Below, in pieces: positions 16,884-24,494 of a stretch of DNA of 35,437 nt. The DNA comes from Desulfobacteraceae bacterium (lineage in GTDB: Bacteria > Desulfobacterota > Desulfobacteria > Desulfobacterales > UBA11574): NCBI GenBank assembly GCA_030613575.1, contig JAUWLP010000005.1, positions 1 through 35,437 on the forward strand, given 5' to 3'. The translations under genes were made by a program, and so were the position numbers. The notes beneath the pieces are model-generated. The model was not told the origin of the DNA, ran no database searches, and saw only the letters and a program-made list of their open reading frames with translations. The stretch's first letter is position 1. Each line of letters opens with the position of its first letter.

Positions 16884-16976
16884 CATTTATTTCAAAACCG
16901 TTAAGGCAAACCAAAGAAGCCGTCAGAAGGTTTGTTTTATATAAAGCAAGAGATATGCAAGGTATGGTGAAATAAA

Positions 16977-17432
16977 ATGAAAATTATAAAAGGCGATTTG
17001 ATAAAGTTGGTTTTAGAGGGAAAATTCGATGTTATCGTTCATGGATGTAACTGTTTTTGTACTATGGGTGCAGGGATAGCCAAGGCGATAAAGAGCGAAT
17101 TTCCAGAAGCATACGAAGCAGATTATAAAACTGAGAAAGGTAATAAGGACAAGCTAGGCACTTATAGTCATGCCACGATCAAAAGAAACGAAAACAAAAT
17201 AACCGTAATAAACGCATATACCCAGCACGATTATAAAGGCCCGGGGATAAAAGCAGATTATGACGCTATTCGTTCTGTATTCAAAAAGTTAAAATCAAAT
17301 TATTCTGGGAAGCGGATTGGCTATCCAAAAATTGGTGCTGGATTAGCAGGCGGTGATTGGGAACAAACTTCAAAGATCATTGATGAAGAATTGATTAATG
17401 AAGATCATACTTTAGTTGAGTTCGCACCATAA
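16977..17432 (+). CDS. Stand-alone macro-domain protein
   Basis: A 151-aa single macro domain. The ADP-ribose-binding features are visible: GDLIK near the start, VIVHGCNCFCTMGAGIAKAI (20-39) and YPKIGAGLAGGDWEQ (about 116-130), with the second glycine-rich phosphate loop. The closest type is the ADP-ribose-1''-phosphate phosphatase/Poa1p-like class also found in phages. It would hydrolyse ADP-ribose derivatives or remove ADP-ribose from a target. No DarT-like partner is present next to it. Low GC and the surrounding transposon scraps suggest an acquired gene. Confidence 0.85.
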   Translation: MKIIKGDLIKLVLEGKFDVIVHGCNCFCTMGAGIAKAIKSEFPEAYEADYKTEKGNKDKLGTYSHATIKRNENKITVINAYTQHDYKGPGIKADYDAIRSVFKKLKSNYSGKRIGYPKIGAGLAGGDWEQTSKIIDEELINEDHTLVEFAP

Positions 17433-17579
17433 CTCGAGAACATAAAGACAATTCTAAATATTCTAGAAAGAAAAAACATAAAGAAGATCTAATAAACAAT
17501 ACGAATAAGTCTACTAATAAACTTAAACGTAAGGGATAACCCTCACTACAACAGCAAGGATAACAGCGCAGGAGGAATT

Positions 17580-18142
17580 ATGGAAATAGACACATCTTCA
17601 TTAATTAAATTATTGTTGTTTTAATTATGAGGGTTTCGTAAAAAGCCCATTTTACTCGCTTCGTGAGTATTTTTGGGATTCATGAAACGCTTCACTAAAT
17701 TGCAAAAACTCGGGCTAACGCCCTCAAACAGTTTGCAATTCTTAACGTTCAGCCTTTCATGAATCTTTTTCCAAAAATTCTCAATATCGCTCGCAAAAGA
17801 CTGTTTACGAGCTCATCAATTATAGGATGTGGTAGGATTTGGAGTTTTCTCATTTGGCGTCACGATAGAACTAAAATTGCATTAGGGTTGCGTCGAAAAT
17901 TACAACAAAATTTGATTGAACTTATGAGATTAAGTGAACTCTATACAGAAGTAAGGGATAATGCCCAAAATTTAAAAGATGTAAATCGTAAAATAAATTC
18001 CGTGAAGGATAGAATTGAAATTGTACAAGAAAAAATTATGAGATTAGAAAAAGAATTGTCAAAGATAGAGAAGAGGACGCCAGAGGAAATTAAACTAAAA
18101 TATATTCCACTGCTACAACCAGATGAAATCAATTCATTATAG
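17580..18142 (+). pseudogene. Small membrane coiled-coil gene interrupted by a MITE
   Basis: A perfect AGGAGGAATT site precedes ATG and 14 codons (MEIDTSSLIKLLLF) ending in TAA at 17622. A 189-bp MITE follows at 17629-17817. Beyond it the frame resumes with IIGCGRIWSFLIWRHDRTK and a coiled coil (about 17900-18070, LKDVNRKINSVKDRIEIVQEKI...). Joined across the MITE, the first part and the IIGCGRIWSFLIW part make one good membrane helix followed by a cytoplasmic coiled coil, but one base is missing from a T-run. So this looks like a single gene broken by insertion plus a frameshift. Family unknown. Confidence 0.5.
17629..17817. mobile_element. MITE family copy A
   Basis: Left end GAGGGTTTCGTAAAAAG and a degenerate right end (CTGTTTACGAGCTCATC), with AATTAT duplicated on each side (17623-17628 and 17818-17823). 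Inside are nested arms: ATTCATGAAA against TTTCATGAAT, and AATTGCAAA against TTTGCAATT. The 189 bp contain no gene. The ends are shared with copies at 20239, 21314 and 30524. Confidence 0.7.
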
Positions 18143-18460
18143 CCATAATTTAATAGTATAGGAATTTCCTTTTTTGGACACAGATGAACACAGATTATCA
18201 AGATTCTTAAATTGCAAAATAACAATATTATCTGTGTATATCTGCGAAAATCTGCTTGCCCCGTAGCTCCGGCAGATGGTACTGGGGCGTTCTATTTAAC
18301 TTGATTGTCACAGGACGGATTCGATTCGCACCTTGACAAAAGGGCGGTCAGATTCTACAGATTACGCAACAGAGGCCGCCAAATAGCCGTATTTAAAGCG
18401 AAGTATTTTAAGGAAGGAGCAGGATGGATAATTAAAATCACTGTATGCAGGAGAATCTCC
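18143..18460. repeat. Intergenic stretch with an ACACAGAT inverted repeat
   Basis: GGACACAGATGAACACAGAT (18177-18196) is mirrored by ATCTGTGTATATCTG (18230-18244), forming a hairpin. This motif is a common dispersed intergenic repeat in many bacterial genomes. The rest of the stretch up to the HU start shows no gene; a frame that runs from 18305 into HU lacks a start signal. Confidence 0.5.
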
Positions 18461-18742
18461 ATGAACAAAATAGATATAATCATCGCCCTTGCAAATGAAA
18501 CCGGACTTACAAAATCTGAAGCTGATGCCGTAGTCAACCTGTTCTTTAGTGAAATGTCGGAGGCCCTTGCAAATGGTGACAGGGTGGAAATCCGGGGTCT
18601 GTGTTCATTTTGCGTTAAACAATACAAAGCGTATACCGGGAGGAATCCGAAAACTGGAGAACCGATCCAGGTTGAATCTAAGAAGTTACCGTTTTTCAAA
18701 GTTGGGAAGAAAGTGAAGGAACGGGTGGATAATCAAAACTGA
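18461..18742 (+). CDS. HU-family histone-like DNA-binding protein
   Basis: A 93-aa nucleoid protein. The start at 18461 is set by GGAG eight bases upstream and by the canonical MNKIDIIIALANETGLTKSEA; a longer in-frame extension to 18305 is not homologous. The dimerisation helices (1-40), the beta-arm region with RGLCSFCV and the proline-arm signature GRNPKTGEPIQVESKKLPFFKVGKKVK (about 62-87) are complete. It binds DNA non-specifically and bends it. The GIY-YIG/H1-like gene starts 3 bases after its stop, so the pair is one operon. Confidence 0.93.
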   Translation: MNKIDIIIALANETGLTKSEADAVVNLFFSEMSEALANGDRVEIRGLCSFCVKQYKAYTGRNPKTGEPIQVESKKLPFFKVGKKVKERVDNQN

Positions 18743-18745
18743 AAA

Positions 18746-19420
18746 ATGGATAAAAGACAATGGGTTGTTTATCTGATTCGGTGTTCTGATGAATCTTTAT
18801 ATTGTGGGATAACCAATAACCTAAAAAACCGGTTGGCAGCACATAATTCAGGCAGGGGTGCTAAATATACAAGATCTCGGAGGCCTGTTAAATTAGTTGG
18901 TGTCAGTTCTGAAATGACGAAAAGCGATACGCTTAAACTGGAATATCGGGTTAAACAAGTACCTTCCAGTAGGAAAATTTATGAACTTACAAAGGGGGAG
19001 AATGAAATGACAAAGAATCTGAAAAAGAACCTGCAGGCGATTAACAGGGAAATTAAGGTACTTGCTAAGAAAGTTGATAGGATGATTATTACGGTTGGGA
19101 AGCTTGTGAAACCAAAAGCCGTCAAGGCAAAACCAGTAAAGAAAACTGTAGCCAAAGCAAAACCCATGAAAAAGGTAGCAGCCAAAAAAGCTCCTGTAAA
19201 AAAAGTCGTTGCTAAAAAACCCGCCGCAAAGCAAACCGCTAAATTATCAGTTATTGATACAGTCCTGGCAATTATTAGAAGGAGCAAGAAAGGTGTTAAT
19301 ACCGCTACACTGGTGAAAAAGACTGGATTTAACGAGAGGCAGATTCACAATAATGTTTATAAACTTAAGAAGCAGGGTAAGGTTAAGAATGTTGGAAAAG
19401 GTGTTTATTTGAAGGCTTAA
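18746..19420 (+). CDS. GIY-YIG nuclease domain fused to an H1-like Lys/Ala-rich tail and winged helix
   Basis: Residues 1-85 are a complete UPF0213/YhbQ-type GIY-YIG domain: VVYLIRCSDESLYCGITN, then GAKYTRSRRPVKLV and the LEYRVK helix. From residue 88 a different protein begins: a short coiled coil (88-120), a histone H1-like KPVKK/AKKAP/VAKKP repeat tract (about 122-165) and a winged-helix-like C-terminus (SVIDTVLAIIRRSKKGVNTATLVKKTGF...). Met88 (19007) has its own GGGGGAG Shine-Dalgarno, so the second half can be made alone or as a fusion from one uninterrupted frame. Both halves are expected to act on DNA; no target is known. Confidence 0.8.
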   Translation: MDKRQWVVYLIRCSDESLYCGITNNLKNRLAAHNSGRGAKYTRSRRPVKLVGVSSEMTKSDTLKLEYRVKQVPSSRKIYELTKGENEMTKNLKKNLQAINREIKVLAKKVDRMIITVGKLVKPKAVKAKPVKKTVAKAKPMKKVAAKKAPVKKVVAKKPAAKQTAKLSVIDTVLAIIRRSKKGVNTATLVKKTGFNERQIHNNVYKLKKQGKVKNVGKGVYLKA

Positions 19421-19470
19421 TTTGCGCCTGTATCTGAATTAAGGAAGGCGATTAGATATTTTGAAAAACA

Positions 19471-20208
19471 TCAATGATAAGTTGGCTTATCATCATCCTT
19501 CTTTTTATTGCCGTCTAAAACTTTAAAACGAGATCGTTTCCTTTTAAGCTGCCACTCGAGGTACTTTGTATAAATTAAATTGGGATCGAATATAGTTCTT
19601 GGTCCTTTAAAATAGATATAACCAAAAAGAATCCCACCAAGATGATATGCACCGTGAGGATTTGCCTTAGCCAAAAAAGTCAAAAGGGTTATTAAGGCAG
19701 TACCGTAACTGACATACTTTGCTTTTATTGGTAATATAAACATTAACAATATTGTAGATTCGGGACTTAGCAGTCCAAAAATAACAATCATGGATAGTAT
19801 GCTCGGCAACATGCCTAAAAATGGTGCATTAAAACCGGATACGCTGCTAAAGGCAAGCCCGCATAAAGCTCCACCTAAAGCAGACAAATAAAAAAGGATC
19901 AAAAAACGTTTAGAGCCAAAAGCATTTTCAACCGGCGCAGCAAAAAAATAAAATACGATGCAGTTAATCAGAAAACTCATGGGCGCTCGGGGATTGTGAA
20001 TAAACGGATGGGTAAAAATCTGCCAGATATGAAAACTCTTATATTTAAAAGGGTAAAGCTGGAGAACTTCAACGACTGGAATTTTTAACCAGTGCTCAAA
20101 TAAAAGTTCTAAAATATAGATTGCCCCGTAAATAAGTAAGAGTCTCTTTCCGAGATGTGTCAAATTTGATCCAAATCCGTAGGTCATTCTCAATCGATCT
20201 GGGTTCAC
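19471..20208 (-). CDS. Rhomboid-like membrane protein lacking the catalytic serine
   Basis: A 245-aa protein with about six membrane helices. The rhomboid pattern is visible: IWQIFTHPFIHNPRAPMSFLINCIVFYFF (61-89), ENAFGSKRFLILFYLSALGG, and the last helix with AYHLGGILFGYIY containing His189 where the catalytic histidine lies. The serine helix normally reads GxSG; here it is FLGMLPSILSM (130-140), so the nucleophile appears replaced. It may be an inactive rhomboid acting as a chaperone or binder, or use a different residue. The cytoplasmic tail is basic. Convergent with the GIY-YIG gene. Confidence 0.72.
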   Translation of the reverse strand: MNPDRLRMTYGFGSNLTHLGKRLLLIYGAIYILELLFEHWLKIPVVEVLQLYPFKYKSFHIWQIFTHPFIHNPRAPMSFLINCIVFYFFAAPVENAFGSKRFLILFYLSALGGALCGLAFSSVSGFNAPFLGMLPSILSMIVIFGLLSPESTILLMFILPIKAKYVSYGTALITLLTFLAKANPHGAYHLGGILFGYIYFKGPRTIFDPNLIYTKYLEWQLKRKRSRFKVLDGNKKKDDDKPTYH

Positions 20209-20238
20209 TATACTATCCCTTTATTGGGTTTTAACATT

Positions 20239-20387
20239 GATGGCTTCGTAAAAAGTCCAACTTCTGCGTTGCGCTGCATTCCTCGTCACTGCGACGTACT
20301 ATATGTACGTCTCATTCCTCGGAATTTGCGCGCCTTGAATTTGGAGCTTTTTACTTTACCATCAAAATCTGACTTTTTACGAAACCG
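20239..20387. mobile_element. MITE family copy B
   Basis: The 149-bp element starts GATGGCTTCGTAAAAAGTC and ends GACTTTTTACGAAACCG. The 8 bases TTAACATT flank it on both sides (20231-20238 and 20388-20395), a clear target duplication. The core has a palindrome near ACGTACTATATGTACGT. No coding content. The core is nearly identical to copy C. Confidence 0.8.
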
Positions 20388-20474
20388 TTAACATTTACAA
20401 TACTAATTTTATTAAAATTGTCCAAATCTATAAAACTGATTCAATATTTTTTCAAGAAACAAAAAGCCATTTAG

Positions 20475-20663
20475 ACGATCAGCCTGAAAAAATCCACATT
20501 CAGATCCAAATTAAAACTTTCCAACAAGGACCGACAATATATTCAAGATAAAGGTATCGATACAATTCGGAAACATGCTTATGATTTTATTTCCGCAAGA
20601 ATAGCTCCTCAGTATCCTAAAAACGATGGAAAACAACCACCGATGAGAGGTCACCCTTTTTTA
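20475..20663 (+). pseudogene. DUF4186 gene fragment
   Basis: Read from 20475 the frame gives SLKKSTFRSKLKLSNKDR, then GIDTIRKHAYDFISARIAP and NDGKQPPMRGHPF. This is the central part of DUF4186 proteins, which go on to VFIAQHATATCCRGCL after MRGHP. The N-terminus is interrupted by a TAG, and the C-terminal Cys/His part is gone, replaced by the neighbouring convergent gene. No function is known for the family. Confidence 0.7.
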
Positions 20664-20665
20664 AA

Positions 20666-20980
20666 TCACAAATCTGATAACTTAGAATGCACTATATCGG
20701 CCATGTAAACGATATTCATAGCGATTTCTGTAGCTTCATCAGTGCTCATTTGGTCAATTGTAACCTGGACACTTCCTTTATTCCCAATAGGTTCGCACTT
20801 TGTTAATCTTTGAAACATATTGCTAAATTTAAGGCGAATTTCCTCCGGCAACTCTTCTGTTTCGAGATACATTAAATGGTTAATAAAGGCATCCCCAACT
20901 TTTTCTTGAATATTTTTGGGGCTTGTAGCCATCCCGGTAACTGCCGCTGTGAATTTTTTGTTTGGATATGCGTATTCCAT
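20666..20980 (-). CDS. Conserved-looking small hypothetical protein
   Basis: A 104-aa soluble, acidic protein with no signal peptide. GAGG precedes the ATG (GTGAGGATTATATGG), and codon composition is gene-like. Segments are helical (NIQEKVGDAFINHLMYLETEELPEEIRLKFSNMFQRL; DEATEIAMNIVYMADIVHSKL). I do not recognise a family. It sits between a DUF4186 scrap and a truncated IHF gene, in the accessory zone. Confidence 0.55.
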   Translation of the reverse strand: MEYAYPNKKFTAAVTGMATSPKNIQEKVGDAFINHLMYLETEELPEEIRLKFSNMFQRLTKCEPIGNKGSVQVTIDQMSTDEATEIAMNIVYMADIVHSKLSDL

Positions 20981-21140
20981 ATAATCCTCACTTTCTCTCT
21001 GAATTTACCCACGAACAGGAGCCAGACATGCCTTTCTTTCAGGCACTATCTAGTCACCTTCGAGATGGTTCTGATTTACTTTAGATGAAGCTTTTTTCGG
21101 AATTAGTAAAATGCATGCTTTCTCAAGAGTTTCAACAAAA

Positions 21141-21281
21141 TTAGGGTTCGTCGTCCTCACTGGATTCCAATGTGCTTTTGATGAGTTCAAGAAGCGTTTC
21201 TACAATTTCTGAGGATCTGTTTTTAGGAAAACCGATCTGATTGCAGATTGTTTCTACGATCTGAGCTTTTGTAAGTACCAT
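21141..21281 (-). pseudogene. Truncated IHF-alpha-like gene (N-terminal half only, 46 aa)
   Basis: The 46-codon frame reads MVLTKAQIVETICNQIGFPK, then a second helix EIVETLLELIKSTLES and SEDDEP*. It matches helices 1-2 of IHF-alpha/HU proteins, which continue with GEDVLISGFGKF. As in the truncated HU at 1326, it stops exactly where the beta arms should start. An AGGAAAA site lies upstream of the ATG. A MITE (copy C) sits 33 bases upstream, where the promoter should be. Probably a broken gene. Confidence 0.65.
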
Positions 21282-21313
21282 GGTGTATTTTTCCTACGGA
21301 TATAAATAATATT

Positions 21314-21486
21314 GATGGCTTCGTAAAAAGTCCAACTTCTGCGTTGCGCTGCATTCCTCGTCACTGCGACGCACTATAAGTACGTTCCCTCCGGGACCGG
21401 CGGATAGCCGATTCCTCGGAATTTGCGCGCCTTGAATTTGGAGCTTTTTACTTTGCCATTAAAATCTGACTTTTTGAGAGAACGTC
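21314..21486. mobile_element. MITE family copy C
   Basis: Starts GATGGCTTCGTAAAAAGTC; the right end (GACTTTTTGAGAGAACGTC) is decayed. AATATT is duplicated on each side (21308-21313 and 21487-21492). The core is almost the same as copy B but has an extra palindromic piece of about 24 bp (CCGGGACCGGCGGATAGCCG region). It lies upstream of the truncated IHF gene. Confidence 0.75.
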
Positions 21487-21686
21487 AATATTGATGTTGA
21501 AAAGCTTGGCCAATATCTCATCTTAGTTAAATATTGTCAAGATATTAATAGGTTATATAAGATATAGATGCAAATACAATTGAAATGATTGGGTTTTGTC
21601 AAATTTCGTAATTATTCCTAATGTAATAGGGGACATTCGTACAGAAAGTGCTTGACGTTTAATATTCAATATAAGAATTACAGGTT

Positions 21687-22270
21687 ATGCCAAGGTTAGC
21701 AAGATTAGATGCCCCTGGAGTGTTGCACCATGTCATGGGTCGGGGTATTGAGAGAAGAAAGATTTTTTTAAGTAATACGGATCGCAATGATTTTATAGGT
21801 CGTCTGTCAACCCTGGGTCAGGATGGAGCGAAGGTATTGATCAGGGCCGCAGGCCGGAATTGGTCGGCGGAGGATTAATACGGAGCATGGGCGGCTGGTC
21901 GGCGGTTCTCGCTATCCGAAGGCGCGGTGAAAGGGAGGTTGCTGACCAGCAGATACTCGGTGACGGAGATTTTGTCAAGCAGGTCATATCGGGCCTTGAT
22001 GATCTTTTTAAAAAGAGCTTAAGGCTGTCCGGACAGCGAATAGATATGAAAGCGCTTGCCGAAAAAGTGTCTGGAAGGTACAATGTTTCTATGGGTTAAC
22101 TTCGGTCAGGAGGTCGAAGAAGGGCAGTCGCTTAAGCCAGGCATGCGATGTCGTGGATCGGTGTCAGGGAACTCGGTTATTCCGGGGCTATTGTTGCGAG
22201 GTATCTTGGTGTTACGAACTCTTGCGTGACGCAAATGATATCAGCAGGGGAAAAACAGGGTTTTCGTTAA
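21687..22270 (+). pseudogene. Degenerate REP-associated tyrosine transposase (RAYT), copy 2
   Basis: It starts like copy 1 (MPRLARLDAPGVLHHVMGRG, RNDFIGRLSTLGQDGA), then loses the HUH core: an internal deletion joins it, after a frameshift, to the C-terminal part (VGGGLIRSMGGWSAVLA, FVKQVISGLDDLFKKSLRLSGQRID, VSGRYNVSMG). After a stop and another shift the DnaA-like HTH end is still legible (MSWIGVRELGYSGAIVARYLGVTNSCV) up to about 22270. Non-functional; directly upstream of hypA. Confidence 0.85.
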
Positions 22271-22297
22271 GCACTAATTATGCTAAATGAGTTACTT

Positions 22298-22675
22298 ATG
22301 CATGAAATGGGCATAGCTATGGAGATCGTTGAGATTGCGACTGCTTCAATTCCTGCCGGCATGAAAGGCCAGAGAGTTGAAAGAGTCAATCTGAAAATCG
22401 GCAAACTGTCGGCGGTGGTACCCGAAAATCTTCGTTTCTGTTTTGAGATTGTAGCTAAAGACACCCCCCTTTGTAATGCAGAACTCAATATTGAAGAGGT
22501 TCCGGTTGTAGTAAGGTGCCGGGATTGCCATTCGCAAGAAACCATCAATGAACCTGTCTTTGCCTGCCGGAAATGCAGCAGCGGGTCCGTGGAAGTAATT
22601 TCAGGCCGGGAGCTGGATATCAATTCTATCGAAATTACTGATGAGGGTGAACCAGATGCTGATAAAACTATATAA
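22298..22675 (+). CDS. hypA: Hydrogenase/urease nickel incorporation protein HypA
   Basis: Nickel-delivery metallochaperone for [NiFe] hydrogenase, 125 aa. I chose the start at 22298 because the product must begin MHE: the N-terminal amine and His2 bind nickel. An ATG 18 bases upstream would mask that site. The zinc site is CRDC...CRKC (two CxxC about 14 residues apart), conserved in the family. It works with HypB, whose gene overlaps its end, in the cytoplasm. The minus-strand hydrogenase operon converges on it. Confidence 0.95.
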   Translation: MHEMGIAMEIVEIATASIPAGMKGQRVERVNLKIGKLSAVVPENLRFCFEIVAKDTPLCNAELNIEEVPVVVRCRDCHSQETINEPVFACRKCSSGSVEVISGRELDINSIEITDEGEPDADKTI

Positions 22676-23435
22676 AATTCAACAATATAACCATCACAAA
22701 ACGTTTCAAAAACCTTTTCATTCTCATACCAGAAATGATGCTGGCAGGGGAAACATAAAAGCCGGCACCAGGAAAATAAAGGTAGTCCGCAGAGTTCTGG
22801 ATGTTAATGACGCAATTGCGCAGCAGAATCGTGAACTATTTGCTAAAAAAGGTGTTTTTGTTATTAACGTGATGAGTTCTCCTGGTTCCGGCAAAACCGC
22901 AATACTCGAAAAGGCCCTCTCTTATCTTATGCCTAAGATCAAATGCGCTGTGATTGTGGGCGATATCTGTACCTCAAATGACGCCGACCGGCTGGCTGTT
23001 TCAGGCGCGCCGGTTGTGCAGGTCAATACAGATGCGTTCGGAGGCGACTGTCACCTGGCGGCCCATGTCATTAAAACAGCGGTCAACAACTTTGAGTTGG
23101 AAGACATCGATCTTTTAATCGTGGAGAACCTTGGCAACCTGGTATGTCCGGCCGAATTTGACATCGGTGAGGATTTGCGGGTGGTCGTTTTAAGTGTGAC
23201 GGAAGGTGAAGATAAGCCGGTCAAGTACCCTTTGATGTTTAGGGTATGCGACGCAACCTTATTAAATAAAATTGATTTACTACCGCATCTCGACTATGAC
23301 CGCCAGGCGGCTGTGAAGTATATCCGGCAGGTACATTCCGACATGCCGATTTTTGAGATTTCGGCCAAAACCGAAGCAGGTTTCGGTCCCTGGATCGACT
23401 GGCTCAAACAGAAGATAAGTCGTAAGTTAAACTAG
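22656..23435 (+). CDS. hypB: Hydrogenase nickel incorporation GTPase HypB
   Basis: GTPase that inserts nickel into the hydrogenase large subunit together with HypA; 259 aa. Walker A is SSPGSGKT (74-81) and NKID (204-207) gives guanine specificity. The G-domain metal site is Cys132-His133 (GGDCH) and Cys164 (NLVCPAEFD). The N-terminal CxxCGC motif of E. coli is absent, but a His cluster (NHH, HSH at 12-24) could store nickel. The start at 22656 has GAGGG eight bases upstream and overlaps hypA by 20 bases; an ATG at 22641 has no such site. Confidence 0.95.
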   Translation: MLIKLYKIQQYNHHKTFQKPFHSHTRNDAGRGNIKAGTRKIKVVRRVLDVNDAIAQQNRELFAKKGVFVINVMSSPGSGKTAILEKALSYLMPKIKCAVIVGDICTSNDADRLAVSGAPVVQVNTDAFGGDCHLAAHVIKTAVNNFELEDIDLLIVENLGNLVCPAEFDIGEDLRVVVLSVTEGEDKPVKYPLMFRVCDATLLNKIDLLPHLDYDRQAAVKYIRQVHSDMPIFEISAKTEAGFGPWIDWLKQKISRKLN

Positions 23436-23472
23436 TTTCCATCCAGTCCCGCCATGGGAGACCCCGATTCCA

Positions 23473-24483
23473 TTAACAGATTCGCGGCAGCTGCTCGCCC
23501 GTGAGCATATCAACGATTCTGGATCCTCCTATGCTGGTTTGCATGATCACTTTACCGGGATTATCAGCGATCGCCTCCCCAATGATACAGGCGTCTTGGC
23601 CAAATTCATCTGCTCTTATCGCTGCAAGGACTTTCTCGGCATAATCAGGAGCGACAAAGGCAATCAATTTGCCTTCATTGGCAACATAGAAAGGATCAAA
23701 TCCTAGCAGTTCACAGATTCCGGCGATCTCTTTTTTTAGCGGGACCTTTTCTTCGTAAATTTTAATTCCGACGCCGGATTTGCCGGCAATTTCATTCAAT
23801 GCCGCACCGACACCTCCGCGAGTCGGGTCGCGCAGCACATGGATATCCTTGTGGGCGGCAAGCATTTTTGTCACCATATGATTTAGCGGCGCGGTATCAC
23901 TTATAACCGGTGAGTCAAAAATCATACCTTCTCTTTGGGTTAATACAGTCATGCCGTGGTCAGCAATACTCCCGCTGATGATAACTTTGTCTCCGGGGCG
24001 GGCCCTATGGCTGGAAATGTCGACCTGCCGGGGTATTAGCCCAATCCCAGACGTATTAACAAAAATCTTGTCGACAGCACCTTTGGGAACAACTTTAGTA
24101 TCTCCGGTCACAACTTTTACATTAGCCTTTTCAGCAGCCAAAGCCATGTCTTGAAGGATTTTTCCCAGGTCCGTCAAAGAGAGACCCTCTTCAATAATTA
24201 ATCCTGCGCTAAGATAAAGCGGAGTAGCCCCGCACATGGCGAGGTCATTGACAGTTCCGTTTACAGCGAGTTTTCCAATACTTCCGCCCGGGAAAAAAAT
24301 GGGATCGACTACATAGGTGTCTGTGGAAAAGGCCATTCGCTGTTTGGCAATATCGAAAATTGCGCCGTCGTGCAGTACTGCAAGTATTGGGTTGTCAAAT
24401 ATGGGGAGGACCATATCAGTAATCAACTGGTGTGACATTTTCCCGCCGCTACCGTGATCCAAAAGAATTTTGTCGATCTTCAT
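23473..24483 (-). CDS. hypE: Hydrogenase maturation protein HypE (carbamoyl dehydratase)
   Basis: Turns the carbamoyl group received from HypF into a thiocyanate on its C-terminal cysteine, which supplies the CN ligands of the Ni-Fe centre. The 336-aa product begins MKIDKILLDHGSGGK, with AAGGACAA before the ATG at 24483; a longer frame to 24600 is overlap with hypD. The essential C-terminal PRIC motif ending in Cys336 is present. The PurM-like ATP-binding fold shows DPTRGGVGAALNEIA. It ends convergently with hypB, about 37 bases apart. Confidence 0.96.
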   Translation of the reverse strand: MKIDKILLDHGSGGKMSHQLITDMVLPIFDNPILAVLHDGAIFDIAKQRMAFSTDTYVVDPIFFPGGSIGKLAVNGTVNDLAMCGATPLYLSAGLIIEEGLSLTDLGKILQDMALAAEKANVKVVTGDTKVVPKGAVDKIFVNTSGIGLIPRQVDISSHRARPGDKVIISGSIADHGMTVLTQREGMIFDSPVISDTAPLNHMVTKMLAAHKDIHVLRDPTRGGVGAALNEIAGKSGVGIKIYEEKVPLKKEIAGICELLGFDPFYVANEGKLIAFVAPDYAEKVLAAIRADEFGQDACIIGEAIADNPGKVIMQTSIGGSRIVDMLTGEQLPRIC

Positions 24484-24494
24484 TGAATTGTCCT

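Noticed and set aside
18310-18335. GGATTCGATTC resembling a tRNA T-loop
   Set aside because: No matching acceptor or anticodon stems around it.
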